This document shows, piece after piece, positions 8,505 to 17,986 of a DNA stretch of 64,000 bases (position 1 is its first letter; each line of letters starts with the position of its first letter). A program made the position numbers and the translations under genes. The notes under the pieces were generated by a model. It had not been told where the DNA came from. It saw only the letters and a list, made by a program, of their open reading frames with translations, and did not search any database. The DNA is from Bacteroidales bacterium 52_46 (lineage in GTDB: Bacteria; Bacteroidota; Bacteroidia; Bacteroidales; Muribaculaceae): contig MNQK01000035.1 in assembly GCA_001915385.1 (NCBI GenBank), forward strand, positions 117,124-181,123, in the 5' to 3' direction.

Positions 8505-10718
8505 TCATGCCAGTGAATAAATGGTCTCTTTCGGTCCCGCGAAATAAACCCTGTCGCCCGGCGCGAAAATGACCTTGTCGAGCCGTTCGGCAAAATGTCC
8601 GTCACGCTCCACCGCTATCACCATCGACGAATACTTGTCGGGGATGTCGGCGTCGATAATACTTGCCCCGCACAGCGGCGACATGTCGCTGAGCTGCACG
8701 TCATATATGCCGAAACTTACAGCCGAGGTCGACGATGCCGCCTCCCCGTCGTCATTCTTCTCTATGACGGGAAGCAGGCGCTGTATCTGTTCGTCAGTAC
8801 CGATTATGCCTATCGTGTCGCCGGGGAAAATGCGGTCATTGCTGCGGGGCACCGGTATGAACTGCGCCCCGCGTGTGATGCTCGACACGCTGACCCCGTA
8901 TTGCGACCGTAACCCCGAGTTGCAAAGGCGTTCACCCGATATGGGGCACTGGTTGCCCACTGTCATATATGCAAGGTGCAGGTCAGATACTACGGAGTTG
9001 TTTTTGCCCGAACGGCGCAATTCGCGCTCGTTAAGGTTGTTGATGAACCGGTTTTCTATGTCGCTTACTCGTTGTTTAGCTTTTCCGGAGAGGACAAACA
9101 GCGCGAGCACAATCAGTGCGATTCCGGTTGCAAATCCCGCTGTAAGCGAAAATATCGATGATAGTATGTTGACAATGAACGCCAGCACGAGTATCAGGCG
9201 GAATATGCGCATCACCACCCGTGGCACACGGTATCCCGCCGGTATCGACACATTGTCGGCCACACGCTTCGATGTCGGCAGCGACAGCGCAAGCAGGAAC
9301 GGCGACATGGCGAGCAGTGTCACCGCGGCGCCAACATATTTGTATCCTCCCGGCATCACGGTCGCAAGCCACGGCATGAAGAAGTTGAGCGACACCAGCG
9401 TGATGGCGATGAGCACTATCGAGTAGAGCATCATGCGCCACAGATAACGCCTGATGAACATTTTCCATATCGACTGGCGCTCCGCCGTGTCGGCCGAATT
9501 GGCCTCTTTGCTGTATCGGTCGATGAGGAAATGCAGTCTGCGCGGCAGATGTCGTTTTACAATCTCGTAGAACGGGTCGGCCATCTTTATGAAGTACGGT
9601 GTAGTGAAAGTGGTGAGTACCGACACGGCCACCACGATAGGGTAGATGCTCGGCTCGAGTACCCCTAAACTCATACCCAACGAGGCTATGATGAAGGAGA
9701 ACTCGCCGATTTGTGTAAGAGAGAATCCCGTCTCTATCGCTACCTTGAGCGATTGCCCGGTCACAATCATGCCGAATGTCCCGAACACTATCATACCCAC
9801 AATCACCACTGCCGACAGTATAAGTATCGGCCCGGCGTATTCCACGATGGTCGTGGGTTGTACCATCATGCCTACCGAGATGAAGAATACAGCGCCGAAA
9901 AGGTCTTTGACCGGCATTGTCACGCGCTCTATCCGCTCGGCATAGCTCGTTCCGGCAAGTATCGAGCCCATCACGAACGCGCCCAAGGCGAGCGAGAATC
10001 CGCACGCCACCGAAAATACCGCCATACCTAAGCACAGTCCCATCGAAATGATGAGCAGTGTCTCGTTGTTAAGGAAACGGCGTGTCTTGTTGAGCATCGA
10101 TGGAAGCACGAAGACTCCCACTAAGAACCATATTATCAGGAAGAACACAAGTTTACCGATGCTGAGCAGCATTTCCGACCCCTCGACCGAATCATTGACC
10201 GCTATCGACGACAGGATTACCATCATCAATACCGCAAACAGATCCTCTACCACAAGTACGGCGAACACGAGCGCCGCAAATTTCTTCTGCTTCAGTCCCA
10301 GGTCGTTAAGCGCCTTTATGATGATGGTCGTCGACGACATCGAAAGCATTCCGCCCAGGAATATACTGTTGATATACGAGAATCCGAGCAGTGTGCCGAT
10401 GGCAAACCCCGTGAACATCATTCCTATCACGATTATCAGGGCCGTCACCACTGCCGAGCCTCCGGTATTCATCAGTTTCTTGAAATTGAATTCCAGACCG
10501 AGCGAGAACAGCAGCACGATGATGCCTATCTGCGCCCAAAACTCTATATTGGCCTCATTGGCCACCGATGGAAGCGGCTCGAAATTAGGGCTTGCTAAAA
10601 ATCCGGCGACTATATATCCCAATACCACCGGCTGCTTGATCCATTTGAACAAAAGTGTCACAGCCGCACCGAGTATCAGAATGAACGCCAGATCCGTGAT
10701 AAGACTTTCAATATCCAT
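8505..10718 (-). CDS. CPA2-family cation/proton antiporter with two TrkA-C domains
   Basis: Starting at ATG 10718 (MDIESLITDLAFILIL) the protein is 737 residues. An ATG at 10751 would add 11 residues, but the later start puts the first membrane helix where the family has it. Residues 1 to about 395 hold some twelve hydrophobic helices with the signatures KWIKQPVVLGYIVAGFLASP and WAQIGIIVLLFSLGLEFNFK of Na+(K+)/H+ exchangers of the KefB/CPA2 type. A further group of helices follows. The C-terminal 170 residues contain two TrkA-C-like ligand-binding domains (around CPISGERLCNSGL and around LCGASIIDADIPDKY). The likely role is inner-membrane monovalent cation or pH homeostasis; ion specificity is not evident. 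It is monocistronic, with a 10-base-period repeat array upstream. Confidence 0.9.
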   Translation of the reverse strand: MDIESLITDLAFILILGAAVTLLFKWIKQPVVLGYIVAGFLASPNFEPLPSVANEANIEFWAQIGIIVLLFSLGLEFNFKKLMNTGGSAVVTALIIVIGMMFTGFAIGTLLGFSYINSIFLGGMLSMSSTTIIIKALNDLGLKQKKFAALVFAVLVVEDLFAVLMMVILSSIAVNDSVEGSEMLLSIGKLVFFLIIWFLVGVFVLPSMLNKTRRFLNNETLLIISMGLCLGMAVFSVACGFSLALGAFVMGSILAGTSYAERIERVTMPVKDLFGAVFFISVGMMVQPTTIVEYAGPILILSAVVIVGMIVFGTFGMIVTGQSLKVAIETGFSLTQIGEFSFIIASLGMSLGVLEPSIYPIVVAVSVLTTFTTPYFIKMADPFYEIVKRHLPRRLHFLIDRYSKEANSADTAERQSIWKMFIRRYLWRMMLYSIVLIAITLVSLNFFMPWLATVMPGGYKYVGAAVTLLAMSPFLLALSLPTSKRVADNVSIPAGYRVPRVVMRIFRLILVLAFIVNILSSIFSLTAGFATGIALIVLALFVLSGKAKQRVSDIENRFINNLNERELRRSGKNNSVVSDLHLAYMTVGNQCPISGERLCNSGLRSQYGVSVSSITRGAQFIPVPRSNDRIFPGDTIGIIGTDEQIQRLLPVIEKNDDGEAASSTSAVSFGIYDVQLSDMSPLCGASIIDADIPDKYSSMVIAVERDGHFAERLDKVIFAPGDRVYFAGPKETIYSLA

Positions 10719-10759
10719 AACTACATTCAATATCAATAATTTCCCCAGCAAATCCCATT

Positions 10760-10839
10760 CCCGATCAACCCCGATTAATCTCGATTACTCCTGCTAAATC
10801 CCGGCTACTCCCGATTAATCCTGATTACTCCCTCAATCC
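10760..10839. repeat. 10-base tandem array, unit CCCGATTAAT (8 copies)
   Basis: Eight consecutive 10-mers vary around CCCGATTAAT/CCTGATTACT, between the antiporter start and the mgtC end. A short run of repeated ATTCAAA follows at about 10852-10884. The unit resembles the 9-base CCAATTAG arrays elsewhere in the window but the period is ten. Confidence 0.75.
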
Positions 10840-10883
10840 CCCACCAAAAAAATTCAAAATTCCCCATTCAAAATTCAAAATTC

Positions 10884-11600
10884 TCAAATGCTTACCTGAT
10901 TGCCAAGCGAAATGGAATGAGTGGGATTGAGCGTACGCAACTGCTCGAATATCCTGATATAGTCGGTTGATTCCTTGAACAGTACCACGAAATTCAGTCG
11001 CGTGGCCTCCTCGTCGTAGTCATATTCAAGATACATGTTGGTGATAGTCACTTTGTTTTTTCTGAGCACTTCGCGGTAAGCCTCGATGTCAGTCACGACA
11101 CAGTTGATAAGCATGCGTATTATCCGCGACTCGGCTCCCATCGCCGTGCGGTGCTCGACACGCTCAAACCAGTGCAACACCACTAATATGAGCAGCGTGG
11201 CCGTGATTGACAGCGTGTACATTCCTAACCCCACAGCCATGCCTATCGTAGCCACCATCCATATTCCGGCTGCTGTAGTCAGACCGCGTACTGAACCTTT
11301 CATCTGTATGATGGCTCCGGCGCCGAGAAAACCGACACCTGTCACCACCTGCGCGGCAATACGTCCCGGGTCGCCGTTCTTAAGCCCCAAATATTCCTGC
11401 GGCACATAGATTGATATGAGCATGGCGAGCGTGGCGCCCATGCATATAAGCGCGAAAGTGCGTATGCCTGCCGACTGTCCTTTGAGTTTTCGTTCGAATC
11501 CGACGGCGCTCCCCAGCAGCAGACTCACGCACAGCTTGACTATTGCCGACGCGGTTGTCACCTCCGTAGAGGTTATTTCCCTGATGATGTCATCAAACAT
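10884..11600 (-). CDS. MgtC/SapB family inner-membrane protein
   Basis: The protein has 238 residues. The N-terminal 150 form four to five membrane helices with MgtC-family motifs: VSLLLGSAVGFERKLKGQSA, GIRTFALICMGATLAMLIS, RIAAQVVTGVGFLGAGAII and VRGLTTAAGIWMVATIGMAV. The last 85 residues are a soluble ACT-like domain, also normal in the longer members. MgtC-type proteins are linked to growth at low magnesium and to control of the F-ATPase, but the transport role of most homologues is unproven. It starts 2 nt after the stop of the upstream coiled-coil gene (11603), so the two are very probably cotranscribed. Confidence 0.9.
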   Translation of the reverse strand: MFDDIIREITSTEVTTASAIVKLCVSLLLGSAVGFERKLKGQSAGIRTFALICMGATLAMLISIYVPQEYLGLKNGDPGRIAAQVVTGVGFLGAGAIIQMKGSVRGLTTAAGIWMVATIGMAVGLGMYTLSITATLLILVVLHWFERVEHRTAMGAESRIIRMLINCVVTDIEAYREVLRKNKVTITNMYLEYDYDEEATRLNFVVLFKESTDYIRIFEQLRTLNPTHSISLGNQVSI

Positions 11601-11602
11601 AA

Positions 11603-12598
11603 TTATTTCTTCATCTCAAACTGACGCGAGGCCAGACGGAAATTGTCGCAGAACAGCTCAACCGTATAAGTGCCGGGATTGAGCGTCGAAGTGACATCCC
11701 AGTATATTTCCACGCCTCCAATCTCCTCGTTGGCATATTCGATGGTGCGGCGTGCCGTAGCCTGCAGTGTCGCGCCCTCGAAGCTGAACGAACCGCCGCC
11801 GGGCAGCAGGTCGCCTTCGGGCGTCGTGATGCGCATGTAGATGGTCTTTTCGCCGGCCGGTGTCGAATTGTTCTGAGGTATGGTGAACGTAACGCACAGG
11901 CGTGTTGCCTTTGTGATATTCTTCTCGTTCTTACCCTTCTTGTTGAGCGCACGCAGCGTCAGGCCGGTCACGTTGAGTTTCTCGGCGAGAGTCATGCGTT
12001 CGGTCAGATGCTCGTTTTTGCGCGTCATGTCCTGCACGCGGCTGTTGAGCTGCTGGTTCTGGTTCTTGATTGTCGTATTTTCCTCCTTAAGCTGGTCGTT
12101 CTCCGCCATCAGCTCGTTGATGCGGGCGGTATAGTCGCGGAGTATGCCTTTGAGAGTGTTGATTTCGTCGGTGAGTTTCTTTATCTGTGCCGCGCTCTTT
12201 GTCTTTTCATTGTTAAGCTCCGTCATGAGCTTTTCAATCTGGGCGCGCGCAGCCTGATATTTCTCTACAATCGAGTCATTGGCGAGCAATACGGTCTGAC
12301 CTTCCATCTGCTGGAAGTCATCGTCTATCTTCAACAGTTCGAGTTCGTTGATTTGCATCTGTTGGGCAAGAAGTTGCTGCTGCGTGTCTTCAACCTGTTT
12401 CTTTGACGCCTCAAGTTCCTTGTTTTTCGACGATATCATCACAAAAAACAGGGCGAGTAACGCCAACAGCACAATCACTGCGCCGCCGATAATCATCATC
12501 CGGTTTCGCTTCTGCCGTTTAAGTAGTTGCTGCTGCGTCTCCGACAACTGCCCCTCACGGTTAGGGTCAGGATTGACAGGTATATTGAAATTGTCCAT
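11603..12598 (-). CDS. Membrane-anchored coiled-coil protein of unknown function
   Basis: The protein has 331 residues. A short charged N-terminus with proline/asparagine-rich sequence (NIPVNPDPNREGQLSETQQ) leads to one membrane helix at about residues 33-53 (MMIIGGAVIVLLALLALFFV). A long coiled coil follows at about 55-205 (heptads rich in E, K, Q and L). The C-terminal 120 residues are predicted beta-rich (TRLCVTFTIPQNNSTPAGEK, GGVEIYWDVTSTLNPGTYTV, ending RLASRQFEMKK). This suggests an inner-membrane protein with an extracytoplasmic rod and a terminal beta-sandwich. Similar proteins occur in Bacteroidales without known function, as far as I can tell. The gene precedes the mgtC-like gene by 2 nt. 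A 9-base-period array lies in its upstream region. Confidence 0.8.
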   Translation of the reverse strand: MDNFNIPVNPDPNREGQLSETQQQLLKRQKRNRMMIIGGAVIVLLALLALFFVMISSKNKELEASKKQVEDTQQQLLAQQMQINELELLKIDDDFQQMEGQTVLLANDSIVEKYQAARAQIEKLMTELNNEKTKSAAQIKKLTDEINTLKGILRDYTARINELMAENDQLKEENTTIKNQNQQLNSRVQDMTRKNEHLTERMTLAEKLNVTGLTLRALNKKGKNEKNITKATRLCVTFTIPQNNSTPAGEKTIYMRITTPEGDLLPGGGSFSFEGATLQATARRTIEYANEEIGGVEIYWDVTSTLNPGTYTVELFCDNFRLASRQFEMKK

Positions 12599-12674
12599 AT
12601 TGAAATTCCTTTTTAACGGATTATAACTCAGATAACATGTATTGTATTATAAAAAAGAAAGCCGGTGTATAACG

Positions 12675-12776
12675 CCTATAATTCTTATAAGCCCAATAAG
12701 CTCTATAGGGCCTATTAGCCCTATAACTCCTATAAGACTTATAAGACTTATAAATCTTATAAGAATTATATATCTT
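12675..12776. repeat. 9-base tandem array around CTTATAAG(N) (11 units)
   Basis: Eleven 9-mers in register, for example CTTATAAGC, CCAATAAGC, CCTATTAGC, CCTATAAGA and CTTATAAGA. The octamer CTTATAAG is a perfect palindrome, so units can pair with each other on either strand. It lies downstream of the secA terminator and upstream of the coiled-coil gene. Confidence 0.85.
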
Positions 12777-12812
12777 ACTCCCCGATTAATATCTTCGATA
12801 ATTAACCGCTGG

Positions 12813-12855
12813 AAAATAAGATAATAGCGGGGGCGCAACGCCCCCGCCTTATTTT
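12813..12855 (-). terminator. secA rho-independent terminator
   Basis: Immediately after the secA stop codon (12854-12856) the minus strand forms a 9-bp GC stem GCGGGGGCG/CGCCCCCGC around a 3-nt loop (12827-12847). It is extended by AATAAG/CTTATT pairing, and U-rich sequence follows. Confidence 0.8.
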
Positions 12856-15800
12856 AAATGTTCTCGTTGCGTCCGTGGCAGTTCTTGAACTTCTTGCCAG
12901 ACCCGCAGGGACACGGATCATTGCGTCCTACCTTCGGTCCTACCTTGACAGGTTCGGGACGCGATTTCTGCGCTTGCGATGCATTCACGCCGGCGCGTCT
13001 TTCTGCCTCGCCGGGCAACTCATCCTTGGTCGCCTTCAGGTTGCTGTTCGGGTTGGTGCGTTCCGGCATTGCCTGGCGCACTTCGGGCGCCTTGCGCTCC
13101 GGTGCCTGATTGGCGTTCTCACCCTCGCCTTCGGCGGGAGTCTCGCGCTTGGGTATGTAGATCTGGCCGCGGAGCAGCGACGACATAGCCTTGTTGTTGA
13201 GCACCGAAAGCATGCGCTCGAATATGTGGAACGACTCTACCTTGTAGATTACCAGCGGGTCCTTCTGCTCGTACGACGCATTCTGTACCGACTGGCGCAG
13301 CTGGTCGAGTTCGCGCAGGTGCTCCTTCCACAGTTCGTCGATGCATATCAGCAGTATGGTCTTGTGCCATTCCTTCACTATCTGCTTGCAGCCGGTATCG
13401 TAAGCCTTGTTGATGTCGACACGTATCTGGTACACACGCTTGCCGTCGGTGATGGGCACGATAATCAGTCCCTTGGCGTTGCGGTTCTCGACCCAGTCCT
13501 TGATGACAGGGGTAGCCATCTCGATGATGCGCTCGCTCTTGCGGTCAAGCGCCTGGGTGGCGGCGGTGTAGAGCGCGTTGATGGCGTCTTCGCGCTCCAT
13601 GTTGCGGAACTCGTCTTCGGTGAACGGCGGCTCGATAGCAAGCACACGCATCAGCTCCAGACGCATATCCTCGTAGTAATCGGCCTCCGGATAGTTGTTG
13701 ATGATGTTCTCGATGGTGTCGTAGAGCATGTTGGCGATGTCGATGCCTACACGTTCGCCGAGTAGCGCGTGGTGGCGGCGCGCGTAGATATACGTACGCT
13801 GCTTGTTCATCACGTCGTCATATTCGAGAAGACGTTTACGTATGCCGAAGTTGTTCTCTTCCACGCGTTTCTGCGCTTTCTCGATGGCGTTTGTCACCAT
13901 CTTCGACTCTATCATCTCTCCGTCGTGCAGACCGAGACGGTCGAGCATCTTCATTACGCGGTCGGTGGCGAAGAGTCGCATCAGCTGGTCCTCGAACGAT
14001 ACGAAGAACACCGACGAACCCGGGTCGCCCTGACGTCCTGAACGTCCGCGCAGCTGACGGTCGACACGGCGCGACTCATGGCGCTCCGTACCGATGATTG
14101 CAAGTCCTCCTGCGGCCTTCACCGAGTCGGAGAGCTTGATGTCGGTACCGCGGCCTGCCATGTTGGTGGCGATGGTGACGGTGCCCGACTGGCCTGCGAG
14201 TGCCACGACCTGTGCCTCGCGCTGGTGCAGCTTTGCATTGAGCACCTGGCAGTCAATCTTGCGCAGGTCGAGCATGCGCTTGAGCAACTCGGATATTTCC
14301 ACCGATGTCGTACCCACGAGTACCGGACGTCCGGCCTCGCGCAGTTTCACTATCTCTTCGATTACGGCGGCATATTTCTCTTTCTTGGTGCGGTATACGC
14401 GGTCGTTCATGTCGATACGCGCCACCGGACGGTTGGTCGGTATCGTCACGACGTCGAGTTTGTAGATGTCCCACAATTCGCCCGCTTCAGTCTCGGCTGT
14501 ACCGGTCATACCGGCCAGCTTGTGGTACATGCGGAAGTAGTTCTGCAGGGTGATGGTGGCGAATGTCTGTGTAGCGGCTTCCACCTTCACGCCCTCTTTA
14601 GCCTCGATAGCCTGGTGGAGTCCGTCGCTGTAGCGTCGTCCCTCCATGATACGACCTGTCTGCTCGTCGACGATTTTGATTTTGCCCTCGTCGATTACAT
14701 ATTCCACATCCTTGTCAAACAGGGTATAGGCTTTGAGCAGCTGGTTGACGGTGTGCACGCGCTCCGATTTTATGGCATAGTCGTTCATCACCTCGTCCTT
14801 TCTCTCCTGGCGCTGCTGCAGGTCGGCTATCTTTTCAAGCTCCGACAACTGCGATGCGATGTCGGGCAGCACGAAGAACTGCGGGTCGTTGCTCTTGCCC
14901 GTGAGTTCGTCGATACCCTTGTCGGTAAGGTCGACCGAACGGTTCTTCTCGTCAATCACGAAATAGAGCGGTTCGGTAGCCTTGGGCATCTCGCGCGCGT
15001 TGTCCTGAAGATAATATGCCTCGGTGTCGAGAAGTATCTTTTTCATACCCTCCTGCGAGAGGAATTTGATGAGGGCGCCGTATTTGGGAAGTCCCTTGAA
15101 TGCCCTGAACAGTGCGAGCGCACCCTCTTTCTGCACATTCTTGTCGGGCGATTTCAGCTTCTCTTTCGCGTCGGTGAGGAACTGGTTGACAAGACGACGC
15201 TGGGCGAGCACCACTTTCTCCACGTTGGCCTTGAACATGTCAAACATCTGGTCGTCGCCTTTCGGCACCGGACCTGAGATGATAAGCGGCGTACGGGCAT
15301 CGTCGATAAGCACCGAGTCAACCTCGTCGACGATAGCGTAATAGTGCTTGCGCTGCACTAAGTCGCCGGGCGTCATGGCCATATTGTCGCGCAGGTAGTC
15401 GAAACCGAACTCGTTGTTCGTTCCGAATGTGATGTCGCAGTTGTAGGCCGCGCGGCGCTGCGGGGTGTTGGGCTGATGCTTGTCGATGCAGTCAACCGTC
15501 GAGCCGTGGAACATATAGAGCGGGCCCATCCACTCCGAGTCACGTTTCGACAGGTAGTCGTTGACGGTCACCACATGGACGCCGCGGTGCGACAGCGAGC
15601 GCAGGAACACCGGAAGCGTTGCCACAAGCGTCTTGCCCTCACCGGTGGCCATCTCGGCGATTTTGCCCTGATGGAGCACGATACCGCCTATGAGCTGCAC
15701 GTCGTAGTGTATCATGTCCCACGTGATGAGGTTGCCGCCAGCCATCCACTTGTTGCGCCATACGGCATTGCCGTCCTCGTCGATGCTTACAAAGTCATAT

Positions 15801-16225
15801 CCTTTGGCGGCGAGTTCGCGGTCGAGCTGCGTGGCTTTCACGACGATGGTATCGTTGTGGGCGAAACGGGCTGCCGTCTCGCGCATTACGGCGAACACTA
15901 CCGGAAGATGCTCGTTGAGTTTGTCCTCCAGTGTGTCGATGATGTTTTTCTCATGTTTGTCAATCTCGTCCCAAAGGGGCTGGCGCTCGTCGAAAGGAAG
16001 GCTGTCGACCTGTTCTTTCGTTTGGGCTATGGCCTCTTCGTCGGCTTTGATTGCTGCGGCGATATCGGCGCGCACAAGGTCGATGCGTTCACGCAGCTGG
16101 TCTACTGTCAGTGACTGCATCTCCGGTCCGAGAGCGTTGATTTTATCGACTATCGGCTGTATCTCCTTTAAGTCGCGCTGTGACTTGTTGCCAAAAAATT
16201 TACTTAAAATTGAAGTTAATGACAT
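12854..16225 (-). CDS. secA: Preprotein translocase ATPase SecA
   Basis: With 1123 residues this is the long Bacteroidetes form of SecA; the E. coli protein has about 900. Visible parts are the Walker A motif ATGEGKTLVATLP (GEGKT at 195-199), the DEAD-type motif YAIVDEVDSVLIDDARTP, the second nucleotide-binding fold with TIATNMAGRGTDIKL and QLRGRSGRQGDPGSS, the helical scaffold/wing domain, and a C-terminal SEC-C zinc motif GRNDPCPCGSGKKFKNCHG. SecA drives export of unfolded precursors through SecYEG. Two regions are longer than in the short forms: residues about 60-110 and an insertion after the DEAD motif. The gene has its own terminator. The next gene upstream ends at 16379, separated by a repeat array, so secA is probably transcribed from its own promoter. 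Confidence 0.98.
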   Translation of the reverse strand: MSLTSILSKFFGNKSQRDLKEIQPIVDKINALGPEMQSLTVDQLRERIDLVRADIAAAIKADEEAIAQTKEQVDSLPFDERQPLWDEIDKHEKNIIDTLEDKLNEHLPVVFAVMRETAARFAHNDTIVVKATQLDRELAAKGYDFVSIDEDGNAVWRNKWMAGGNLITWDMIHYDVQLIGGIVLHQGKIAEMATGEGKTLVATLPVFLRSLSHRGVHVVTVNDYLSKRDSEWMGPLYMFHGSTVDCIDKHQPNTPQRRAAYNCDITFGTNNEFGFDYLRDNMAMTPGDLVQRKHYYAIVDEVDSVLIDDARTPLIISGPVPKGDDQMFDMFKANVEKVVLAQRRLVNQFLTDAKEKLKSPDKNVQKEGALALFRAFKGLPKYGALIKFLSQEGMKKILLDTEAYYLQDNAREMPKATEPLYFVIDEKNRSVDLTDKGIDELTGKSNDPQFFVLPDIASQLSELEKIADLQQRQERKDEVMNDYAIKSERVHTVNQLLKAYTLFDKDVEYVIDEGKIKIVDEQTGRIMEGRRYSDGLHQAIEAKEGVKVEAATQTFATITLQNYFRMYHKLAGMTGTAETEAGELWDIYKLDVVTIPTNRPVARIDMNDRVYRTKKEKYAAVIEEIVKLREAGRPVLVGTTSVEISELLKRMLDLRKIDCQVLNAKLHQREAQVVALAGQSGTVTIATNMAGRGTDIKLSDSVKAAGGLAIIGTERHESRRVDRQLRGRSGRQGDPGSSVFFVSFEDQLMRLFATDRVMKMLDRLGLHDGEMIESKMVTNAIEKAQKRVEENNFGIRKRLLEYDDVMNKQRTYIYARRHHALLGERVGIDIANMLYDTIENIINNYPEADYYEDMRLELMRVLAIEPPFTEDEFRNMEREDAINALYTAATQALDRKSERIIEMATPVIKDWVENRNAKGLIIVPITDGKRVYQIRVDINKAYDTGCKQIVKEWHKTILLICIDELWKEHLRELDQLRQSVQNASYEQKDPLVIYKVESFHIFERMLSVLNNKAMSSLLRGQIYIPKRETPAEGEGENANQAPERKAPEVRQAMPERTNPNSNLKATKDELPGEAERRAGVNASQAQKSRPEPVKVGPKVGRNDPCPCGSGKKFKNCHGRNENI

Positions 16226-16297
16226 ATATGTTGTTTCTATTTTTTATCTGAATTAAAATTGCCCGGGCACTGCGCCCGTCCATCCCCGAAAAATCAC

Positions 16298-16369
16298 CCG
16301 ATTAGCCCAATTAGTCCAATTAGCCTTATTAGGCCTATTGGCCTTATTGGGCCTATCAGCCCTATCAGC
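16298..16369. repeat. 9-base tandem array around CCNATTAGN (8 units)
   Basis: Exactly eight 9-mers: the first four are of the type CCAATTAGT/CTTATTAGG, the last four of the type CCTATTGGC/CCTATCAGC, so the halves are roughly reverse complements of each other. The array begins 10 nt downstream of the stop of the phosphatase-like gene and lies upstream of secA. Confidence 0.85.
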
Positions 16370-16378
16370 CCCTCTCTC

Positions 16379-17986
16379 CTAAAGCCTCACCGGAGCCAGT
16401 CTCGCCCCGTTGGGCGAACGTATCCGCAGCAGCCGTGCCACCGTAGGCGCCACTACGCGTGCGTCGACCGGAGTGTCGATTGTGCGTGCGTCCACATCGG
16501 GGTGCATTATGAATGCTGCCGACGACGACGCCCTCACTCTTTCTACGGTCTTGTTGGTTTCCGAATTGGCATTCTGTACTATCTTCCAGCCGGGAGCTAT
16601 TGATATGATTACGTCGCCGGCCGTGTCTATGTCGAGATTGCGTGCGGGGGGAAACGGCGAATCGGCCGAGCCGTTGGCGGCCACAGCCTGCTCTATCGTG
16701 ACGGCATACGTAACGCCGCTCAGCCTCCGCAGGAAGTCTGCGCTTTCGCGGCGTATCTCGTTGAGATCCTTTCCCCGCTGCTGTATAAGTTCGCGGTTGA
16801 GATATATCTGGTTGTTATAATATCCGGTCACCCAGTCGCCGTTGCCGTAAAGCGACATCAGATTGACTTTAAGCAGCGACACGGCCCGCTCGGGTGAAAA
16901 TTCGCCTCCCGGTATGTTCCAACGCTCCTCGTCGCTTACCGACGCGTTCGATGCCGGAGTTCCGGCCACCCATATCAGAGTCTTGTCAAGACCGGGACCC
17001 TGAGCCTCTATAGTGGCGAACAGGCGCGCGAGGTCGCGGTCGAGGCGCAGGTACGAGTCAAGAAGCTCTACCCGCGTATCGGGCTGATTTGAGCAGGTGT
17101 AGGGTTGCAGGGTATAATTCAGCTCAAGCATGTCGACCGGCTCGCGTTTCCCCATGCTTAGCGCTTTGAGGAAATCGATTGACACCGAAGTCACCTCGCT
17201 GTTGACCGGCGCCGACATCTTGTAGCGGGCGTAGCGCTCGGCATCGCCCCCTGCGAATGTATGGTTGAACGAATATATCTTCTTGTGCGACGGCAACTCG
17301 CTGTATGCCCCGTCGGGCAGTGTCGGCGTCCAGCGTATGGTGTCGAGACGTGCCGCGAGCGGACGCAGATGGTTGAGTTGCTGTATCGTGGTAGGCAGCT
17401 CGGTATAGTAGGTCGACGATGCCCATTTCCCCGTCTTGTCCGTAATCCAGCAGGCGGAGTTTCCGGCATGTCCTGCCATGATTATCGAGGTGGTGGCGTC
17501 GGGCGATATGGCGTGCACCATGCCGAGCCCCGATGTGTCGATGCGCAGCTCGTCGGCGAGTGTCGACACCCGCAGCGCTTTCGGCGAGAATGTCTCGTCG
17601 GTGAAGTTGCCTATCGTCGACGCGTCAAGGAGCACCGGACGCCCTGTGCGGCTCGCTATGTCGTAGACCTCGCTTGCCGCTATGCCGTTGACGGCCGGGG
17701 CGGCTCCGGTCACGAGCACTGCCGTGGCGGCTGCGTCGTCCAGCGGGCTTCCGTACTCTATATTGGTGAATGTCACCCCCTTGTCAAGCAGCTTGTTGAA
17801 GCCTCCCGAGGTGAGATGTTCGCGCAGCTGATATACCTTGTCAATCTCCAGTCCGTTGATTACAATGCCTACCACAAGTTTCGGCCGGCGCGGCAACGCA
17901 GTCTGCGCCGACAGCGGTAACACTGCCGACACTGCTACTAATGCTCCGACGAGTTTGATGGTCAGGCTTTTGTGCGGTCGAGACAT
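16379..17986 (-). CDS. Alkaline-phosphatase-superfamily protein, probably inactive (pseudoenzyme)
   Basis: This 535-residue protein has a signal peptide (LVGALVAVSAVLPLSAQ, about residues 11-28) and the PafA-like phosphatase fold. The beginning KLVVGIVINGLEIDKVYQL corresponds to the family's KLVVxIVVDQMRxD, and TGAAPAVNGIAASEVYD to TGSVPAIHGIxGNDWYD. The catalytic features are lost: the metal-binding Asp of VVDQ is Asn, the nucleophile segment TAAGHT reads DDAAAT, the TADHG metal site reads AGTPA, and the C-terminal His site is not found. It is therefore likely an exported binding or structural protein. It overlaps the upstream lnb gene by 25 nt, suggesting coupled translation. Alignments were made by eye. 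Confidence 0.75.
   Translation of the reverse strand: MSRPHKSLTIKLVGALVAVSAVLPLSAQTALPRRPKLVVGIVINGLEIDKVYQLREHLTSGGFNKLLDKGVTFTNIEYGSPLDDAAATAVLVTGAAPAVNGIAASEVYDIASRTGRPVLLDASTIGNFTDETFSPKALRVSTLADELRIDTSGLGMVHAISPDATTSIIMAGHAGNSACWITDKTGKWASSTYYTELPTTIQQLNHLRPLAARLDTIRWTPTLPDGAYSELPSHKKIYSFNHTFAGGDAERYARYKMSAPVNSEVTSVSIDFLKALSMGKREPVDMLELNYTLQPYTCSNQPDTRVELLDSYLRLDRDLARLFATIEAQGPGLDKTLIWVAGTPASNASVSDEERWNIPGGEFSPERAVSLLKVNLMSLYGNGDWVTGYYNNQIYLNRELIQQRGKDLNEIRRESADFLRRLSGVTYAVTIEQAVAANGSADSPFPPARNLDIDTAGDVIISIAPGWKIVQNANSETNKTVERVRASSSAAFIMHPDVDARTIDTPVDARVVAPTVARLLRIRSPNGARLAPVRL

Noticed and set aside
14078..15277. A 399-codon plus-strand frame within secA
   Set aside because: Antisense shadow of SecA, whose motifs are intact on the minus strand.
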